Positions 17,787-26,989 of a DNA stretch of 64,000 bases are shown one piece after another. The position numbers were made by a program, and so were the translations under genes. The notes below the pieces were generated by a model. The model did no database searches and had not been told where the DNA came from. It saw only the letters and a list, made by a program, of their open reading frames with translations. The first letter of the stretch is position 1. Each line of letters starts with the position of its first letter. Source of the DNA: Kitasatospora sp. CB01950 (GTDB lineage: Bacteria; Actinomycetota; Actinomycetes; Streptomycetales; Streptomycetaceae); the NCBI RefSeq assembly GCF_001905465.1, contig NZ_LISX01000012.1, positions 118,645 to 182,644 of the forward strand. Reading direction: 5' to 3'.

Positions 17787-18104
17787 TCAGCTCCCGTACG
17801 CCGACGGGCGGCCGTTCCGACGGTGGGCGCGTTCGCGCGAACCGTCCAGCGGGCCGGTCGAGTTGGGCGTGCGATGGCGGGAGGCAGCGACCTGGCGGGA
17901 GACCACCACGTCTATCAGGCACCAGACCAGGACGAAGACGCCCATCGCCATCAGCGCCAGCGCGGGCACGATCAGGCCGGTGTGCGACCAGGAGGCCAGC
18001 ACGGCGACTATCACCGTCACCACCGTGAACGCGAATGCCAGGCCCGCCCGGACGGCGGCGGCCCGCACCTCGTCCGGCAGCCGCCTGCGCCGACGACGCG
18101 CCAT
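17787..18104 (-). CDS. Small two-helix membrane protein, 105 aa
   Basis: A basic N-terminus (MARRRRRRLPDE) is followed by two hydrophobic segments (about 19-41 and 44-67) and a hydrophilic C-terminal tail, so it is probably an inner-membrane protein with both ends in the cytoplasm. A G-rich ribosome binding site precedes the ATG at 18104. It stands alone between the AraC gene (convergent) and gntR. No family is recognised; similar small membrane proteins of unknown function are common in streptomycetes. Confidence 0.65.
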   Translation of the reverse strand: MARRRRRRLPDEVRAAAVRAGLAFAFTVVTVIVAVLASWSHTGLIVPALALMAMGVFVLVWCLIDVVVSRQVAASRHRTPNSTGPLDGSRERAHRRNGRPSAYGS

Positions 18105-18262
18105 CGCCCCACCCCCTGTCGGACCCCAGGTTGCCCCTGTAGGGGTGAAGGTATGCCGCTACCCGGCTGAATTCCACTCAAACCGGGCGTGTCGCGTGTC
18201 GACGGACCGTCAACCCCCCGTTCAGGATCGTATTCCGCCCGGCAAGAGGGCCCGACGGGGAG

Positions 18263-18961
18263 TCAGTTGGTGAGGGTCGCGTCCAGTTCCTCCAGCGCGC
18301 CGACCACGATGGTGCGCATCGCCCGCTCGGCCGCCTCCGGCTCGCCCGCGCAGATCGCCTCGGCGACCTCCCGGTGCAGCTGCACCGCGTACTCGCGCGG
18401 CCGGTGCGGCATCAGGCGGTGCTCGGTGCGGCCGGTCAGCACCGCGCCGACGGTGTCCTTGAGGTGCGCGAACATCTCGTTCCCGGACGCCCGCAGCACC
18501 GCCGCGTGGAAGGCGATGTCGTGTGCGAGGAAGGACTCCAGGTCCGCCGCCCGGGCGGTGACGGTCAGCTCGACGGCCAGCGCGCCGAGCTCCCGCCGGT
18601 CGTCGTCGCTGGCGTTGCGCGCCGCCAGTGCCGCCGCGGCCGGCTCCACCGCGACCCGCAGCGAACCGAGCGAGCGCAACTGCGCGGAGCGGTCCGCGCC
18701 GGCCAGCCGCCAGCGGATCACCAGCGGGTCGAAGACGTCCCAGTCGCCGCGCGGCCGCACCGTGATGCCGACCCGGCGTCGCGGCTCGACCATCCGCATC
18801 GACTCCAGGATTCGCACCGCCTCCCGCACCACCGTGCGGGACACCCCGTGCTGCGCCTCCAGCTCCTCGGCGCGCAGCACGGTGCCGGCGGGCAGTTCGC
18901 CGGAGGCGATCGCCGGGCCGAGGTGGGCAAGCAGTCGGCCGGGCAGGCCCTGGATCTCCAT
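18263..18961 (-). CDS. gntR: GntR/FadR-family repressor of gluconate metabolism, 232 aa
   Basis: N-terminal winged helix (LPAGTVLRAEELEAQHGVSR, then TVVREAVRILESMRMV) and an FCD-type all-helical effector domain with the metal ligands spread over FLAHDIAFHAAVLRASGN and the later QLHREVAEAI segment. It is divergent from gluconokinase and gluconate permease, whose common intergenic region contains two FadR-type GTnnnAC motifs, so it is most simply the gluconate (or gluconate-6-phosphate) responsive repressor of gntK-gntP. Confidence 0.9.
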   Translation of the reverse strand: MEIQGLPGRLLAHLGPAIASGELPAGTVLRAEELEAQHGVSRTVVREAVRILESMRMVEPRRRVGITVRPRGDWDVFDPLVIRWRLAGADRSAQLRSLGSLRVAVEPAAAALAARNASDDDRRELGALAVELTVTARAADLESFLAHDIAFHAAVLRASGNEMFAHLKDTVGAVLTGRTEHRLMPHRPREYAVQLHREVAEAICAGEPEAAERAMRTIVVGALEELDATLTN

Positions 18962-19036
18962 TCCGCCAGCCTATCGGCGACGTCACACCCGGCCACCAAG
19001 GGCTCCCACCTGCGGCGATGCAGGAGCGAGGCAGAC

Positions 19037-19077
19037 AAGTATGACGATTGGGTTTCGGCAGCTTGAATAAGTCATAC
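19037..19077. promoter_or_regulatory. Two FadR-type operators in the gntR-gntK intergenic region
   Basis: AAGTATGAC (19037-19045) and GTCATAC (19071-19077) each contain the GTnnnAC core used by FadR-subfamily GntR repressors. They are inverted copies of one another spaced 25 bp apart, about 50-90 bp before gntK. Confidence 0.55.
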
Positions 19078-19125
19078 CTTTGGGTCTACCTTGCCCGTGA
19101 CCAGGCAAGGACAGGAGCACCACCC

Positions 19126-19650
19126 ATGGCTCTCAACGTCGAGAACCAGCAGCCGCCCGTCATCGTGGTGATGGGCGTCTCCGGAGTCGGGAAGACCACC
19201 GTCGCCCGACTGCTCGCCCACCGGCTCGGCCTTCCGTACGCCGAGGCCGACGACTTCCACCCCGCCGCCAACATCGCCAAGATGAGCGCCGGGACACCGC
19301 TGGACGACCAGGACCGCGAACCCTGGCTGCGCGCCCTCGGCGCATGGCTCGGCGAGCGGGCCGAGGCCGGCACCGGCGGCGTCGTCACCTGCTCCGCCCT
19401 CAAGCGCAGCTACCGCGACATCCTGCGGGACGCCTGCCCCGAGGCGTTCTTCCTGCACCTGTCCGGCAGTCACGAGCTGGTCGGCGACCGCATCGCCCAC
19501 CGCACCGGCCACTTCATGCCGCCCTCGCTGCTGGACTCCCAGTACGCCACCCTCGAACCGCTCCGGGCGGACGAGATCGGCCTCGTACTGGACGTCGACG
19601 CCGACCCCGACACGCTCGTCGAACGCGCCGTCGCCGGCCTGCCGAACTGA
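19126..19650 (+). CDS. gntK: Gluconokinase, 174 aa
   Basis: Phosphorylates D-gluconate to 6-phosphogluconate with ATP. The P-loop GVSGVGKTT lies at residues 17-25, followed by the substrate motif EADDFHPAANIAKMSAGTPL and the LID segment RTGHFMPPSLLDSQ characteristic of GntK-type gluconokinases. Length matches the family (about 170 aa). The ATG at 19126 is preceded by AGGAG. It is followed by gntP after 70 bp, so uptake and phosphorylation are co-expressed. Confidence 0.95.
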   Translation: MALNVENQQPPVIVVMGVSGVGKTTVARLLAHRLGLPYAEADDFHPAANIAKMSAGTPLDDQDREPWLRALGAWLGERAEAGTGGVVTCSALKRSYRDILRDACPEAFFLHLSGSHELVGDRIAHRTGHFMPPSLLDSQYATLEPLRADEIGLVLDVDADPDTLVERAVAGLPN

Positions 19651-19720
19651 CCCCCACCTCGTCACACCGCCGCCGCCCGGTCAGGACCCGGTCGGTGACG
19701 GCCCGTCAATGGAGACTCGC

Positions 19721-21109
19721 GTGACCCCCACCCTGCTGGCCGCCGCCGCGCCGGCACTTCCCCACACGGACAGCGACGGCCAACTGCTGGTCGCGGTGCT
19801 GCTCAGCATCGGCGCGATCGTGCTGCTGATCACCAAGTTCAAGCTGCACCCGTTCCTGGCGCTGACCCTCGGCTCGGGCCTGCTCGCCGCCGTCGCCGGC
19901 GCGCCGTTCGACAAGCTGCTGAGCAGCTTCTCCACCGGCTTCGGCTCCACCGTCGCCTCCGTCGGCCTGCTGATCGGCCTCGGCGCGATGCTCGGCAAGC
20001 TGCTCGCCGACTCCGGCGGCGCCAACATCATCGCCGACACGGTGCTCGCCCGGACCGGCCCGAAGATGCTGCCCTGGGCGATGGCGCTGATCGCCGCCGT
20101 GCTCGGCCTGCCGCTGTTCTTCGAGGTCGGCGTCGTCCTGCTGATCCCGATCGTGCTGCTGGTCGCCCGCCGCGGCAACGTCCCGCTGATGCGGATCGGC
20201 ATCCCCGCGCTGGCCGGCCTGTCCGTGCTGCACGGCCTGGTCCCGCCGCACCCCGGCCCGCTGGTCGCCGTGGACGCCCTGAAGGCCGACCTCGGCGTCA
20301 CCCTGGCGCTCGGCCTGCTGATCGCCGTGCCCACCCTGATCGTGGCCGGCCCGCTGTTCTCCCGGGTCGCCCAGCGCTGGGTCGGCCCGCTGGAGATCCC
20401 CGCCGACACCACCCCCGTGGACACCGTCGAGCGCGAGAAGACCCCGCGCTTCGGCGCCGTCCTCGCCACCATCCTGCTGCCGGTCGTGCTGATGCTCGGC
20501 AAGGCCCTCGCCGACGTGGTCGTCGACGACCCGAAGGCCGGCGTCCAGCGGTTCTTCGACTTCATCGGCTCCCCGCTGATCGCGCTGCTCGCCGCGACCC
20601 TGCTCGCCATGGTCACCCTCGGCAAGGCGGCCGGGTTCGACAAGGGCAGGATCTCCGAGACGGTCGGCAGCTCGCTCGGCCCGATCGCCGGCATCGTCTT
20701 CATCGTCGGCGCGGGCGGCGGCTTCAAGCAGACCCTGATCGACGTCGGCGTCGGCAACGCCGTCAGCGAGTGGTCCGCCAAGTGGCACATCTCCGCGCTG
20801 CTGCTCGGCTGGCTGATCGCCGTGCTGATCCGCCTCGCGACCGGCTCCGCCACCGTCGCCACCATCACCGCCGCCGGCATCGTCGCCCCGCTGGCCGCCG
20901 ACATGTCCACCACCCACGCCGCGCTGCTGGTGCTGGCCATCGGCGCCGGCTCGCTGTTCCTGTCGCACGTCAACGACGCCGGGTTCTGGCTGGTGAAGGA
21001 GTACTTCGGGATGAGCGTCGGCCAGACGCTGAAGTCCTGGTCGATGATGGAGACGGTGATCTCGGTGGTCGCGATCGCCCTGATCATGCCGCTGAGCCTG
21101 ATCATCTAG
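19721..21109 (+). CDS. gntP: Gluconate:H+ symporter GntP family, 462 aa
   Basis: A highly hydrophobic protein with about twelve membrane helices and GntP hallmarks: SVGLLIGLGAMLGKLLADSG, the LPLFFEVGVVLLIPIV segment, LVPPHPGPLVAVDALKADLG, and the end NDAGFWLVKEYFGMSVGQT. It imports gluconate for the upstream kinase. The GTG at 19721 is preferred as start because GGAG sits six bases ahead; ATG 19709 is in frame but has no ribosome binding site. Confidence 0.93.
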   Translation: MTPTLLAAAAPALPHTDSDGQLLVAVLLSIGAIVLLITKFKLHPFLALTLGSGLLAAVAGAPFDKLLSSFSTGFGSTVASVGLLIGLGAMLGKLLADSGGANIIADTVLARTGPKMLPWAMALIAAVLGLPLFFEVGVVLLIPIVLLVARRGNVPLMRIGIPALAGLSVLHGLVPPHPGPLVAVDALKADLGVTLALGLLIAVPTLIVAGPLFSRVAQRWVGPLEIPADTTPVDTVEREKTPRFGAVLATILLPVVLMLGKALADVVVDDPKAGVQRFFDFIGSPLIALLAATLLAMVTLGKAAGFDKGRISETVGSSLGPIAGIVFIVGAGGGFKQTLIDVGVGNAVSEWSAKWHISALLLGWLIAVLIRLATGSATVATITAAGIVAPLAADMSTTHAALLVLAIGAGSLFLSHVNDAGFWLVKEYFGMSVGQTLKSWSMMETVISVVAIALIMPLSLII

Positions 21110-21149
21110 CGCGCAGCACCCCGTCCCACGCGCAGTACCCCACAGACCG

Positions 21150-21189
21150 CGACGCCCTCCGGATCCCGCTTCTCTCCCGGAGGGCGTCG
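21150..21189. terminator. Terminator hairpin between gntP and glpD
   Basis: A perfect 13-bp stem (21150-21162 with 21177-21189, 14-nt loop) separates the convergent genes and can serve both. Confidence 0.8.
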
Positions 21190-21197
21190 TCGTGCGT

Positions 21198-22781
21198 CTA
21201 CCGCGCCAGCAGCTCCGCGGTCCGCTTGCGGACCTCCTCGGTGTCCAGCCCGCGCACCGTCAGCGTGGTGCGCCGCCGCAGCACGTCGTCCACCGTGTAC
21301 GCCCACTCCTGCTCGGCCGCGTACACCACCTGCGCCCACACGTCCGGCCCGTCCGGGTGGACCCGGGCGCCGAGTTCGGGGCGGTCGGCGAGAAGCCGGG
21401 CGATCTCGAAGGACAGCGTGCCGTAGTGGGTGGCGAGGTGGCGGGCCACCAGCGGGTCCATCCGGGAGCCCGGCTCGCGGTCCATCAGCAGGCGGTGCGC
21501 GACGGCCTGCGGGGCGCCGATGCCGGGCAGCGGCACGGTCGCCGGGATGGGCGAGACGTCCTCGGCGAGGCCCACGCCGCGCGCGTGCTTCAGCTTCTCC
21601 AGCACCACCCGGCCGATGTGCCGGTAGGTGGTCCACTTGCCGCCCGCCACCGACAGCATCCCGGCCCGGCCCTCGGTGACGACCGTCTCCCGCTTGGCCG
21701 CAGCCGTCGCCCCCGGGCCGCCCGGCAGCACCCGCAGGCCCGCGAAGGCGTACGTGATGTCCTCGCGCCGCAGGTGCTCGTCGCGCACCGCGTGGCCCGC
21801 CTCGGACAGGATCTGGTCGACGTCCGCGTCGGTGGGACGCACGTCCAGCGGGTCGCCGGTGTACTCCTCGTCGGTGGTGCCGAGCAGGACGTGGTCCTCC
21901 CACGGGATGGCGAAGGACACCCGGTACTGGTCGATCGGGATGGTCAGCGCGGCCCGCCACGGCGCCTGCCGGCGCAGCACCACGTGCGCGCCCTTCGACA
22001 GCCGGATCGACGGCTCGGCGCCCGCGAACTCCATCCGCCGCAGGTGGTCCACCCACGGGCCGGTGGCGTTCAGCACCAGGCGGGCGTCGATGCCGAACTC
22101 GGCGCCGTCGAGGCGGTCGCGGACCTCCGCGCCCGTCACCCGGCCGCGGGTGAAGCGCAGGCCCGTCACCTCGGCGTGGTTGAGCACCACCGCGCCCGCG
22201 TCGACCGCCGCGCGGACCGTCATCACGGCCATCCGGGCATCGTTCATCTGGTGGTCGCCGTAGACCGCGACCCGCCGCAGGCCCTCGGTGCGCAGCCCCG
22301 GCACCGCGCGGGCCGCCACCGCGGGGGAGACCACCCGGCCCAGGCCGTCGCGGAACGCCGACAGCGCCGAGTACAGGAACACGCCCGCGCCGAGCTTGGG
22401 CGCCGAGTGCGGGCCGCCCTCGTAGACCGGGACGAAGAAGGTCAGCGGGTTGACCAGGTGCGGGGCCACGTCGGTGGCCAGCGCCCGGCGCTCCTTGTGG
22501 TTCTCGGCGACCAGCTTGACCGCGCCGGTCTGCAGGTAGCGCAGCCCGCCGTGGACCAGCTTGGAGGACGCGGAGGAGGTGGCGTTGGCGAAGTCCCCGG
22601 CGTCCACCATGGCCACCTTCAGACCCGCCTGGGCGGCCGTCCACGCGGTGGCGGTGCCGAGGATGCCGCCGCCGATCACCAGCAGGTCGTAGCGGGCCCG
22701 GCCGAGCAGGTCGCGAGTGGCGGCGCGGGAGGCGACGCGGCCGGCGGCGCGCTCGGCGCCCAGGGTCGGGATGCTTGCCAT
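21198..22781 (-). CDS. glpD: Aerobic glycerol-3-phosphate dehydrogenase, 527 aa
   Basis: FAD-dependent oxidation of sn-glycerol-3-phosphate to dihydroxyacetone phosphate at the membrane. The dinucleotide-binding motif LLVIGGGILGTATAW begins near residue 33. The family signature ATSSASSKLVHGGLRYLQ follows at about 66, and IRLSKGAHVVL and GGKWTTYRHIG are further GlpD motifs. The C-terminal helical domain (about 400-527) is complete. It follows glpK by 69 bp in the same direction, the normal gylAB arrangement of streptomycetes. Confidence 0.95.
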   Translation of the reverse strand: MASIPTLGAERAAGRVASRAATRDLLGRARYDLLVIGGGILGTATAWTAAQAGLKVAMVDAGDFANATSSASSKLVHGGLRYLQTGAVKLVAENHKERRALATDVAPHLVNPLTFFVPVYEGGPHSAPKLGAGVFLYSALSAFRDGLGRVVSPAVAARAVPGLRTEGLRRVAVYGDHQMNDARMAVMTVRAAVDAGAVVLNHAEVTGLRFTRGRVTGAEVRDRLDGAEFGIDARLVLNATGPWVDHLRRMEFAGAEPSIRLSKGAHVVLRRQAPWRAALTIPIDQYRVSFAIPWEDHVLLGTTDEEYTGDPLDVRPTDADVDQILSEAGHAVRDEHLRREDITYAFAGLRVLPGGPGATAAAKRETVVTEGRAGMLSVAGGKWTTYRHIGRVVLEKLKHARGVGLAEDVSPIPATVPLPGIGAPQAVAHRLLMDREPGSRMDPLVARHLATHYGTLSFEIARLLADRPELGARVHPDGPDVWAQVVYAAEQEWAYTVDDVLRRRTTLTVRGLDTEEVRKRTAELLAR

Positions 22782-22850
22782 GGTGTGTGCGGCGGGCCCG
22801 GTACGCGGCCGGTCCGCGTCTCCTTTCGGTGATGGGTCTCTGACAGGGCG

Positions 22851-24374
22851 TCAGAGCTGCGGCTGCTCGTCGTCCTGCTCGATCCAGCCCATGGTGCGCT
22901 CCACCGCTTTCAGCCAGTTGCGGTGCTCGCGTTCGCGGGTCGCCGCGTCCATCCGGGGCGTCCACTCGGCGGCCCGGTGCCAGTTGGCGCGCAGGGTGTC
23001 CGGCCCGTCCCAGAAGCCGACCGCCAGGCCGGCCGCGTAGGCCGCGCCGAGCGCAGTGGTCTCGGCGACGTACGGGCGCTCCACCGGGACGTCCAGGACG
23101 TCCGCGATGTTCTGCATCAGCAGATTGTTGGAGGTCATGCCGCCGTCGACCCTCAGCGCGGTCAGCGTGACACCGGAGTCCTTCTGCATGGCGTCCACCA
23201 CCTCGCGGGTCTGCCAGGCGGTCGCCTCCAGCACCGCCCGCGCCAGGTGGCCCTTGGTGACGTACCTGGTCAGGCCGGTGATCACGCCGCGCGCGTCGGA
23301 ACGCCAGTACGGGGCGAACAGGCCGGAGAACGCGGGCACGAAGTACGCGCCGCCGTTGTCCTCGACGGTGCCCGCCAGGGTCTCGATCTCGGCGGCCGTC
23401 GAGATGATGCCGAGCTGGTCGCGCAGCCACTGCACCAGCGAACCGGTGACCGCGATCGACCCCTCCAGCGCGTACACCGGCGGCTGCTCGCCGATCCGGT
23501 AGCCGACCGTGGTGAGCAGCCCGTGGTACGAGTTGACGATCCGCTCGCCGGTGTTCAGCAGCAGGAACGTGCCGGTGCCGTACGTCGACTTGGCCTCGCC
23601 GACGTCGAAGCAGGTCTGGCCGAACAGCGCCGCCTGCTGGTCGCCGAGCGCCGCCGCGACCGGCACGCCCGCCAGCACGCCGACCGCCTCGCCGTACACC
23701 TCGGCGGAGGAGCGGATCTGCGGCAGCATCGCCATCGGCACGCCGATCGACTCGGCGATCCGCTCGTCCCACTCCAGGGTGTGCAGGTTCATCAGCAGGG
23801 TGCGTGAGGCATTGGTGACGTCCGTGACGTGCCGGCCGCCGTGCACGCCGCCCGTCAGGTTCCAGATCACCCAGGTGTCCATGGTGCCGAACAGGATGTC
23901 CCCGGCCTCGGCGCGCTCGCGCAGACCCTCGACGTTGTCCAGCAGCCAGCGGATCTTCGGACCCGCGAAGTAGCTCGCCAGCGGCAGCCCCGTCTCCCGG
24001 CGGAACCGGTCCTGGCCGACATTGCGGCCCAGCTCCCGGCAGAGCGCCTCGGTGCGGGTGTCCTGCCAGACGATCGCGTGGTGCACCGGCTCGCCGGTGT
24101 GCCGGTCCCACAGGACGGTGGTCTCGCGCTGGTTGGTGATGCCGACCGCCCGGATGTCCTCCCGGGTCAGCCCCGCCTTCTCCAGCGCGCCCCGCACCAC
24201 CGCCTGCACCCGCGTCCAGATCTCCGCCGCGTCGTGCTCCACCCAGCCCGGCTGCGGAAAGATCTGCGCATGCTCCTGCTGCTCGACGGCGACGATCCGG
24301 CCGTCCGCCCCGAACAGGATGCACCGGCTGGACGTGGTGCCCTGGTCGATCGCGGCGATGTAGCTGGCAGTCAT
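22851..24374 (-). CDS. glpK: Glycerol kinase, 507 aa
   Basis: ATP-dependent phosphorylation of glycerol. FGGY-family signatures include IDQGTTSSRCILF (residues 8-20), the kinase signature stretch GEAKSTYGTGTFLLLNTG, and the second signature GGMTSNNLLMQN with VERPYVAETTALGAAYAAG. The ATG at 24374 is chosen because GAGGA lies five bases upstream and the length equals that of the family; the frame is open further upstream. It lies between gylR and glpD, but the usual glpF (glycerol facilitator) between gylR and glpK is absent. Confidence 0.96.
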   Translation of the reverse strand: MTASYIAAIDQGTTSSRCILFGADGRIVAVEQQEHAQIFPQPGWVEHDAAEIWTRVQAVVRGALEKAGLTREDIRAVGITNQRETTVLWDRHTGEPVHHAIVWQDTRTEALCRELGRNVGQDRFRRETGLPLASYFAGPKIRWLLDNVEGLRERAEAGDILFGTMDTWVIWNLTGGVHGGRHVTDVTNASRTLLMNLHTLEWDERIAESIGVPMAMLPQIRSSAEVYGEAVGVLAGVPVAAALGDQQAALFGQTCFDVGEAKSTYGTGTFLLLNTGERIVNSYHGLLTTVGYRIGEQPPVYALEGSIAVTGSLVQWLRDQLGIISTAAEIETLAGTVEDNGGAYFVPAFSGLFAPYWRSDARGVITGLTRYVTKGHLARAVLEATAWQTREVVDAMQKDSGVTLTALRVDGGMTSNNLLMQNIADVLDVPVERPYVAETTALGAAYAAGLAVGFWDGPDTLRANWHRAAEWTPRMDAATREREHRNWLKAVERTMGWIEQDDEQPQL

Positions 24375-24766
24375 GCGGTTCCTCGGCTCGGCTCGGGGAC
24401 GGGTGGACGTCAACGGGCGCGGGGTGACTCTTCGTCAGTCCCCGTGCGCGCGGGTCCGGCAAACCACGCGAGGGGCGCGGCACGCCCGGACCCTCCAGCC
24501 GCCGTTCGACAATGTCGACCGACGTTTGGAAGCCAACAGCAGCCGGACGCCCGACGTCAAGGCGTTGTGACACGCGACGCGTTCATGATCACGCCCTGCC
24601 GTCGAACGGTCACCCGCTGCGGCCCGATCGACTGATTGCTCTTCGGTCGTGCTTTCGGTTGCTCTTCGGTCGTGCTTCGGGTTGGTCGTGATTCGGTCGT
24701 GCCTCGGGCCGGTCGTGCTTCGGGTCGGTTTTGCTGCGGCCGGTCGTGCTTCGGGTCGGTCGCGCT
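24375..24766. repeat. gylR-glpK intergenic region with imperfect direct repeats
   Basis: Between about 24636 and 24770 the element TTCGGTCGTGCTTCGGG or a close variant recurs about eight times with irregular spacing (partly as TTCGGTCGTG only). The rest contains the GylR-like palindrome. No gene is seen; this is where glpF would be expected. Confidence 0.6.
24504..24520. promoter_or_regulatory. Palindrome upstream of glpK, likely GylR operator
   Basis: TCGACAATGTCGA (24506-24518) is a perfect 6-1-6 palindrome about 130 bp upstream of the glpK start, in the gylR-glpK gap where the GylR (IclR-family) repressor acts in other streptomycetes. Confidence 0.5.
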
Positions 24767-25552
24767 TCAGAACCGGTGCGCGCCGAGGTCCCGCGAGATC
24801 GCCCGGGCCGCCGTCCGCACCGACGCCACCAGCGAGGGCCGCACCGCGCCGCCCTCGCACACCGTCTCCACCGCGCCGCTCACGCACACCGCGCCCACCG
24901 GATTGCGCCGCCGGTCCTGGATCAGCGCCGCCACCGAAGCCACCCCCTCCCAGGTCTCCTCGACCGCGTCCGCCCAGCCGCGCTCCCGCACCAGCGCGCA
25001 CTGCGCGTCCAGCGCCGCCGGCTCGGTCACCGTCCGGGGCGTGAACGCCTCCCACGGCCCGTCGCCCAACTCGCCGCGCGCCACCGGGTCGTACGCCAGC
25101 AGCACCTTGCCCAGCGCCGTCGCGTGCAACGGCTGCATCGAACCGACCTCCAGCACCTGCCGGGTGTCGTCCGGCCGGAACACGTGGTGCACCACCAGCA
25201 CCCCCCGCTGGTGCAGCACCCCCAGGTACACCGTCTCGCCGGCCGCCCGCGCCAGGTCGTCCGCCCACACCAGCGCCCGGGCCCGCAGCTCGTGCACGTC
25301 CAGATAGCTCTGGCCGAGCCGCAACAGCTCCGCCCCCAACTGGTACTTGCCGCTGTCCGGGTCCTGCTCGACGAACCCCTCCTGCTGCAGCGTGCGCAGA
25401 ATGCCGTGCGCCGTGCCCTTCGCCAACCCCAGCCCCGTCGCCACCTCCGACAGGCCGAGCCGCCGCTCCCCGCCCGCCAACAGGCGCAGGATCGCGGCCG
25501 CCCGCGACAGCGACTGGATCGCACCGGGCACCGGCCCACCTCCACTGACCAC
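24767..25552 (-). CDS. gylR: IclR-family regulator of glycerol catabolism (GylR-like), 261 aa
   Basis: N-terminal winged helix (SLSRAAAILRLLAGGERRLGL then SEVATGLGLAKGTAHGILRT) and an IclR effector domain with the family signature around VGSMQPLHATALGKVLLAYD. It is upstream of glpK and glpD in the same direction, matching GylR, which represses the glycerol operon until glycerol-3-phosphate is present. The start is uncertain: several GTG codons lie close together, and the conserved part begins at the PGAIQSLSRA segment. Confidence 0.88.
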   Translation of the reverse strand: MVSGGGPVPGAIQSLSRAAAILRLLAGGERRLGLSEVATGLGLAKGTAHGILRTLQQEGFVEQDPDSGKYQLGAELLRLGQSYLDVHELRARALVWADDLARAAGETVYLGVLHQRGVLVVHHVFRPDDTRQVLEVGSMQPLHATALGKVLLAYDPVARGELGDGPWEAFTPRTVTEPAALDAQCALVRERGWADAVEETWEGVASVAALIQDRRRNPVGAVCVSGAVETVCEGGAVRPSLVASVRTAARAISRDLGAHRF

Positions 25553-25622
25553 CGGTCGGCCATGCCGACCCCACCTGACGTCCTCCGACCGTACTACCCC
25601 GGCGACCCCGGAACCTCACACC

Positions 25623-25710
25623 GGCCTCACCCGGGCGTCACATCGGCCTCACCCGGGCGTCGCGCAGGCCTCACCCGGGCCTCACGCCGGTCTCGCGCGG
25701 GCCTCACGCC
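25623..25710. repeat. Four 22-bp tandem repeats
   Basis: Units 25623-25644, 25645-25666, 25667-25688 and 25689-25710 share GGCCTCACCCGGGC with variation growing to the right. They overlap the stop codon of the serpin gene and lie upstream of gylR. The exact 22-bp spacing puts each copy about two helical turns apart. Confidence 0.7.
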
Positions 25711-26876
25711 GCTGCGGCCGGATCCGCCACCCAGCCCGCCACCAGCACCAGACCCGAGGGACGGTGCACCGCCAGGAACGCGAACGGCCGGTCGAAGCGC
25801 GCCACCGCCCGACGCGCCCGGAACCGCCGGATCATCAGCCCGGCGGACCTGGTCATCGCCACCGCCGTCACCGCACCCGCCTCGAAGCCCTCCGCCGAGA
25901 ACTCCGCCACCGCCACCTGCTTCGCCTGCGACACCTTCAACGGCGCGCTCCCGCTGATGCCGCGGAACCAGTCGCCGTCCTGCGCGGCCGTCCGCAGCCC
26001 GAACAGCTCCGCGCGCGCCAGCAGGTCGTGCTCGGCCCGGACCGTGAAGCCCACGGTCCGCAACTCACCGACATCGCCGGGCTTCGACGCGTCGACCGTC
26101 GCCAACTCCAGCCCCGGCCACGGCTCCCCGTCCGACAGGCCCGCCACCGGCATCCGCCACGACTCGCCCGACACCAGCCCGAACCCGGCCGCCACCACCG
26201 CCCCCGGCGCCGCACCCTCCTCGCCCAGCACCAGATGGACGTCCACCTCGCCGTCCCCGACCACCCGGACCTCCGTCACCGGGCCCGCCGAAGTCTCCGC
26301 CACCGCGATCCGCTCGTACCACTCCGCCCCGGACGCCTCCAGCATCATCAACTCCCGCCGCCCCCACGGACCTTCGGCCACCCGCCGCCGCGCCGGACGG
26401 AACGGCGCCACCCACCTGGTCCGCACCGCCACCGCCGACGCCAGCACCAGATCCGCCCCCACGACGTCCACCGGCATCCGCCGCAGCAGACCGCCGGTCC
26501 GCTCCGCCGCCCACGCGTCCAGCGCGGCCCGATCGACGTCCGGATCACCCGTCAACCGCCCCCACACCGACTCGCCCAGCTGCTCCACCCAGCCGGCCTC
26601 GACCTCGGTCCGCTCCGCCGTCCACACCCCGAGCGCCGCCGCACACCCCGGCACCCGCCGCACCGACGCCAACACCTCCCGCGCCGCCGCCGGAGCCTCC
26701 TGCGCCGACACCCCCAACGCCCCCGCCAGCTCCTCCCGCACCGGCCCGTCCGCCCCCGCCGCCAACATCCCCAACAGCGGCCACACCCCCACCGCCGTCC
26801 ACACCTGCCCGCGCTCGAACCCCAACTCCCGCCCCCAGCACACCCCGAGCCCATTCACCAACCCGACCACCCGCAC
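25704..26876 (-). CDS. Serpin-family protein (serine protease inhibitor-like), 390 aa
   Basis: Serpin landmarks in order: a central AVAVRTRWVAPF (breach/shutter strand), the run QAKQVAVAEFSAEGFEAGAV (hinge of the reactive-centre loop, with small residues after the Glu-Gly as in inhibitory serpins), and the C-terminal signature FDRPFAFLAVHRPSGLVLVA. There is no signal peptide, so it is probably cytoplasmic, where it may trap a serine or cysteine protease by its loop-insertion mechanism. The start GTG 26876 follows GAGAGGGG and gives the normal family length. The target protease is unknown. Confidence 0.82.
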   Translation of the reverse strand: MRVVGLVNGLGVCWGRELGFERGQVWTAVGVWPLLGMLAAGADGPVREELAGALGVSAQEAPAAAREVLASVRRVPGCAAALGVWTAERTEVEAGWVEQLGESVWGRLTGDPDVDRAALDAWAAERTGGLLRRMPVDVVGADLVLASAVAVRTRWVAPFRPARRRVAEGPWGRRELMMLEASGAEWYERIAVAETSAGPVTEVRVVGDGEVDVHLVLGEEGAAPGAVVAAGFGLVSGESWRMPVAGLSDGEPWPGLELATVDASKPGDVGELRTVGFTVRAEHDLLARAELFGLRTAAQDGDWFRGISGSAPLKVSQAKQVAVAEFSAEGFEAGAVTAVAMTRSAGLMIRRFRARRAVARFDRPFAFLAVHRPSGLVLVAGWVADPAAAA

Positions 26877-26989
26877 CTCGGACCCCTCTCTCCACTCTCT
26901 CCACCGACCACCCACCGCGCCCATCGTCCCTGCCCCCACCCGGGCTCGGCGGCATATCCGAAGGCGGGCGGCCACGCGGCGGCCGTACG

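Noticed and set aside
25623..25710. Regular 22-bp repeats as a possible CRISPR array.
   Set aside because: The units are directly adjacent without unique spacers and no cas gene is present.
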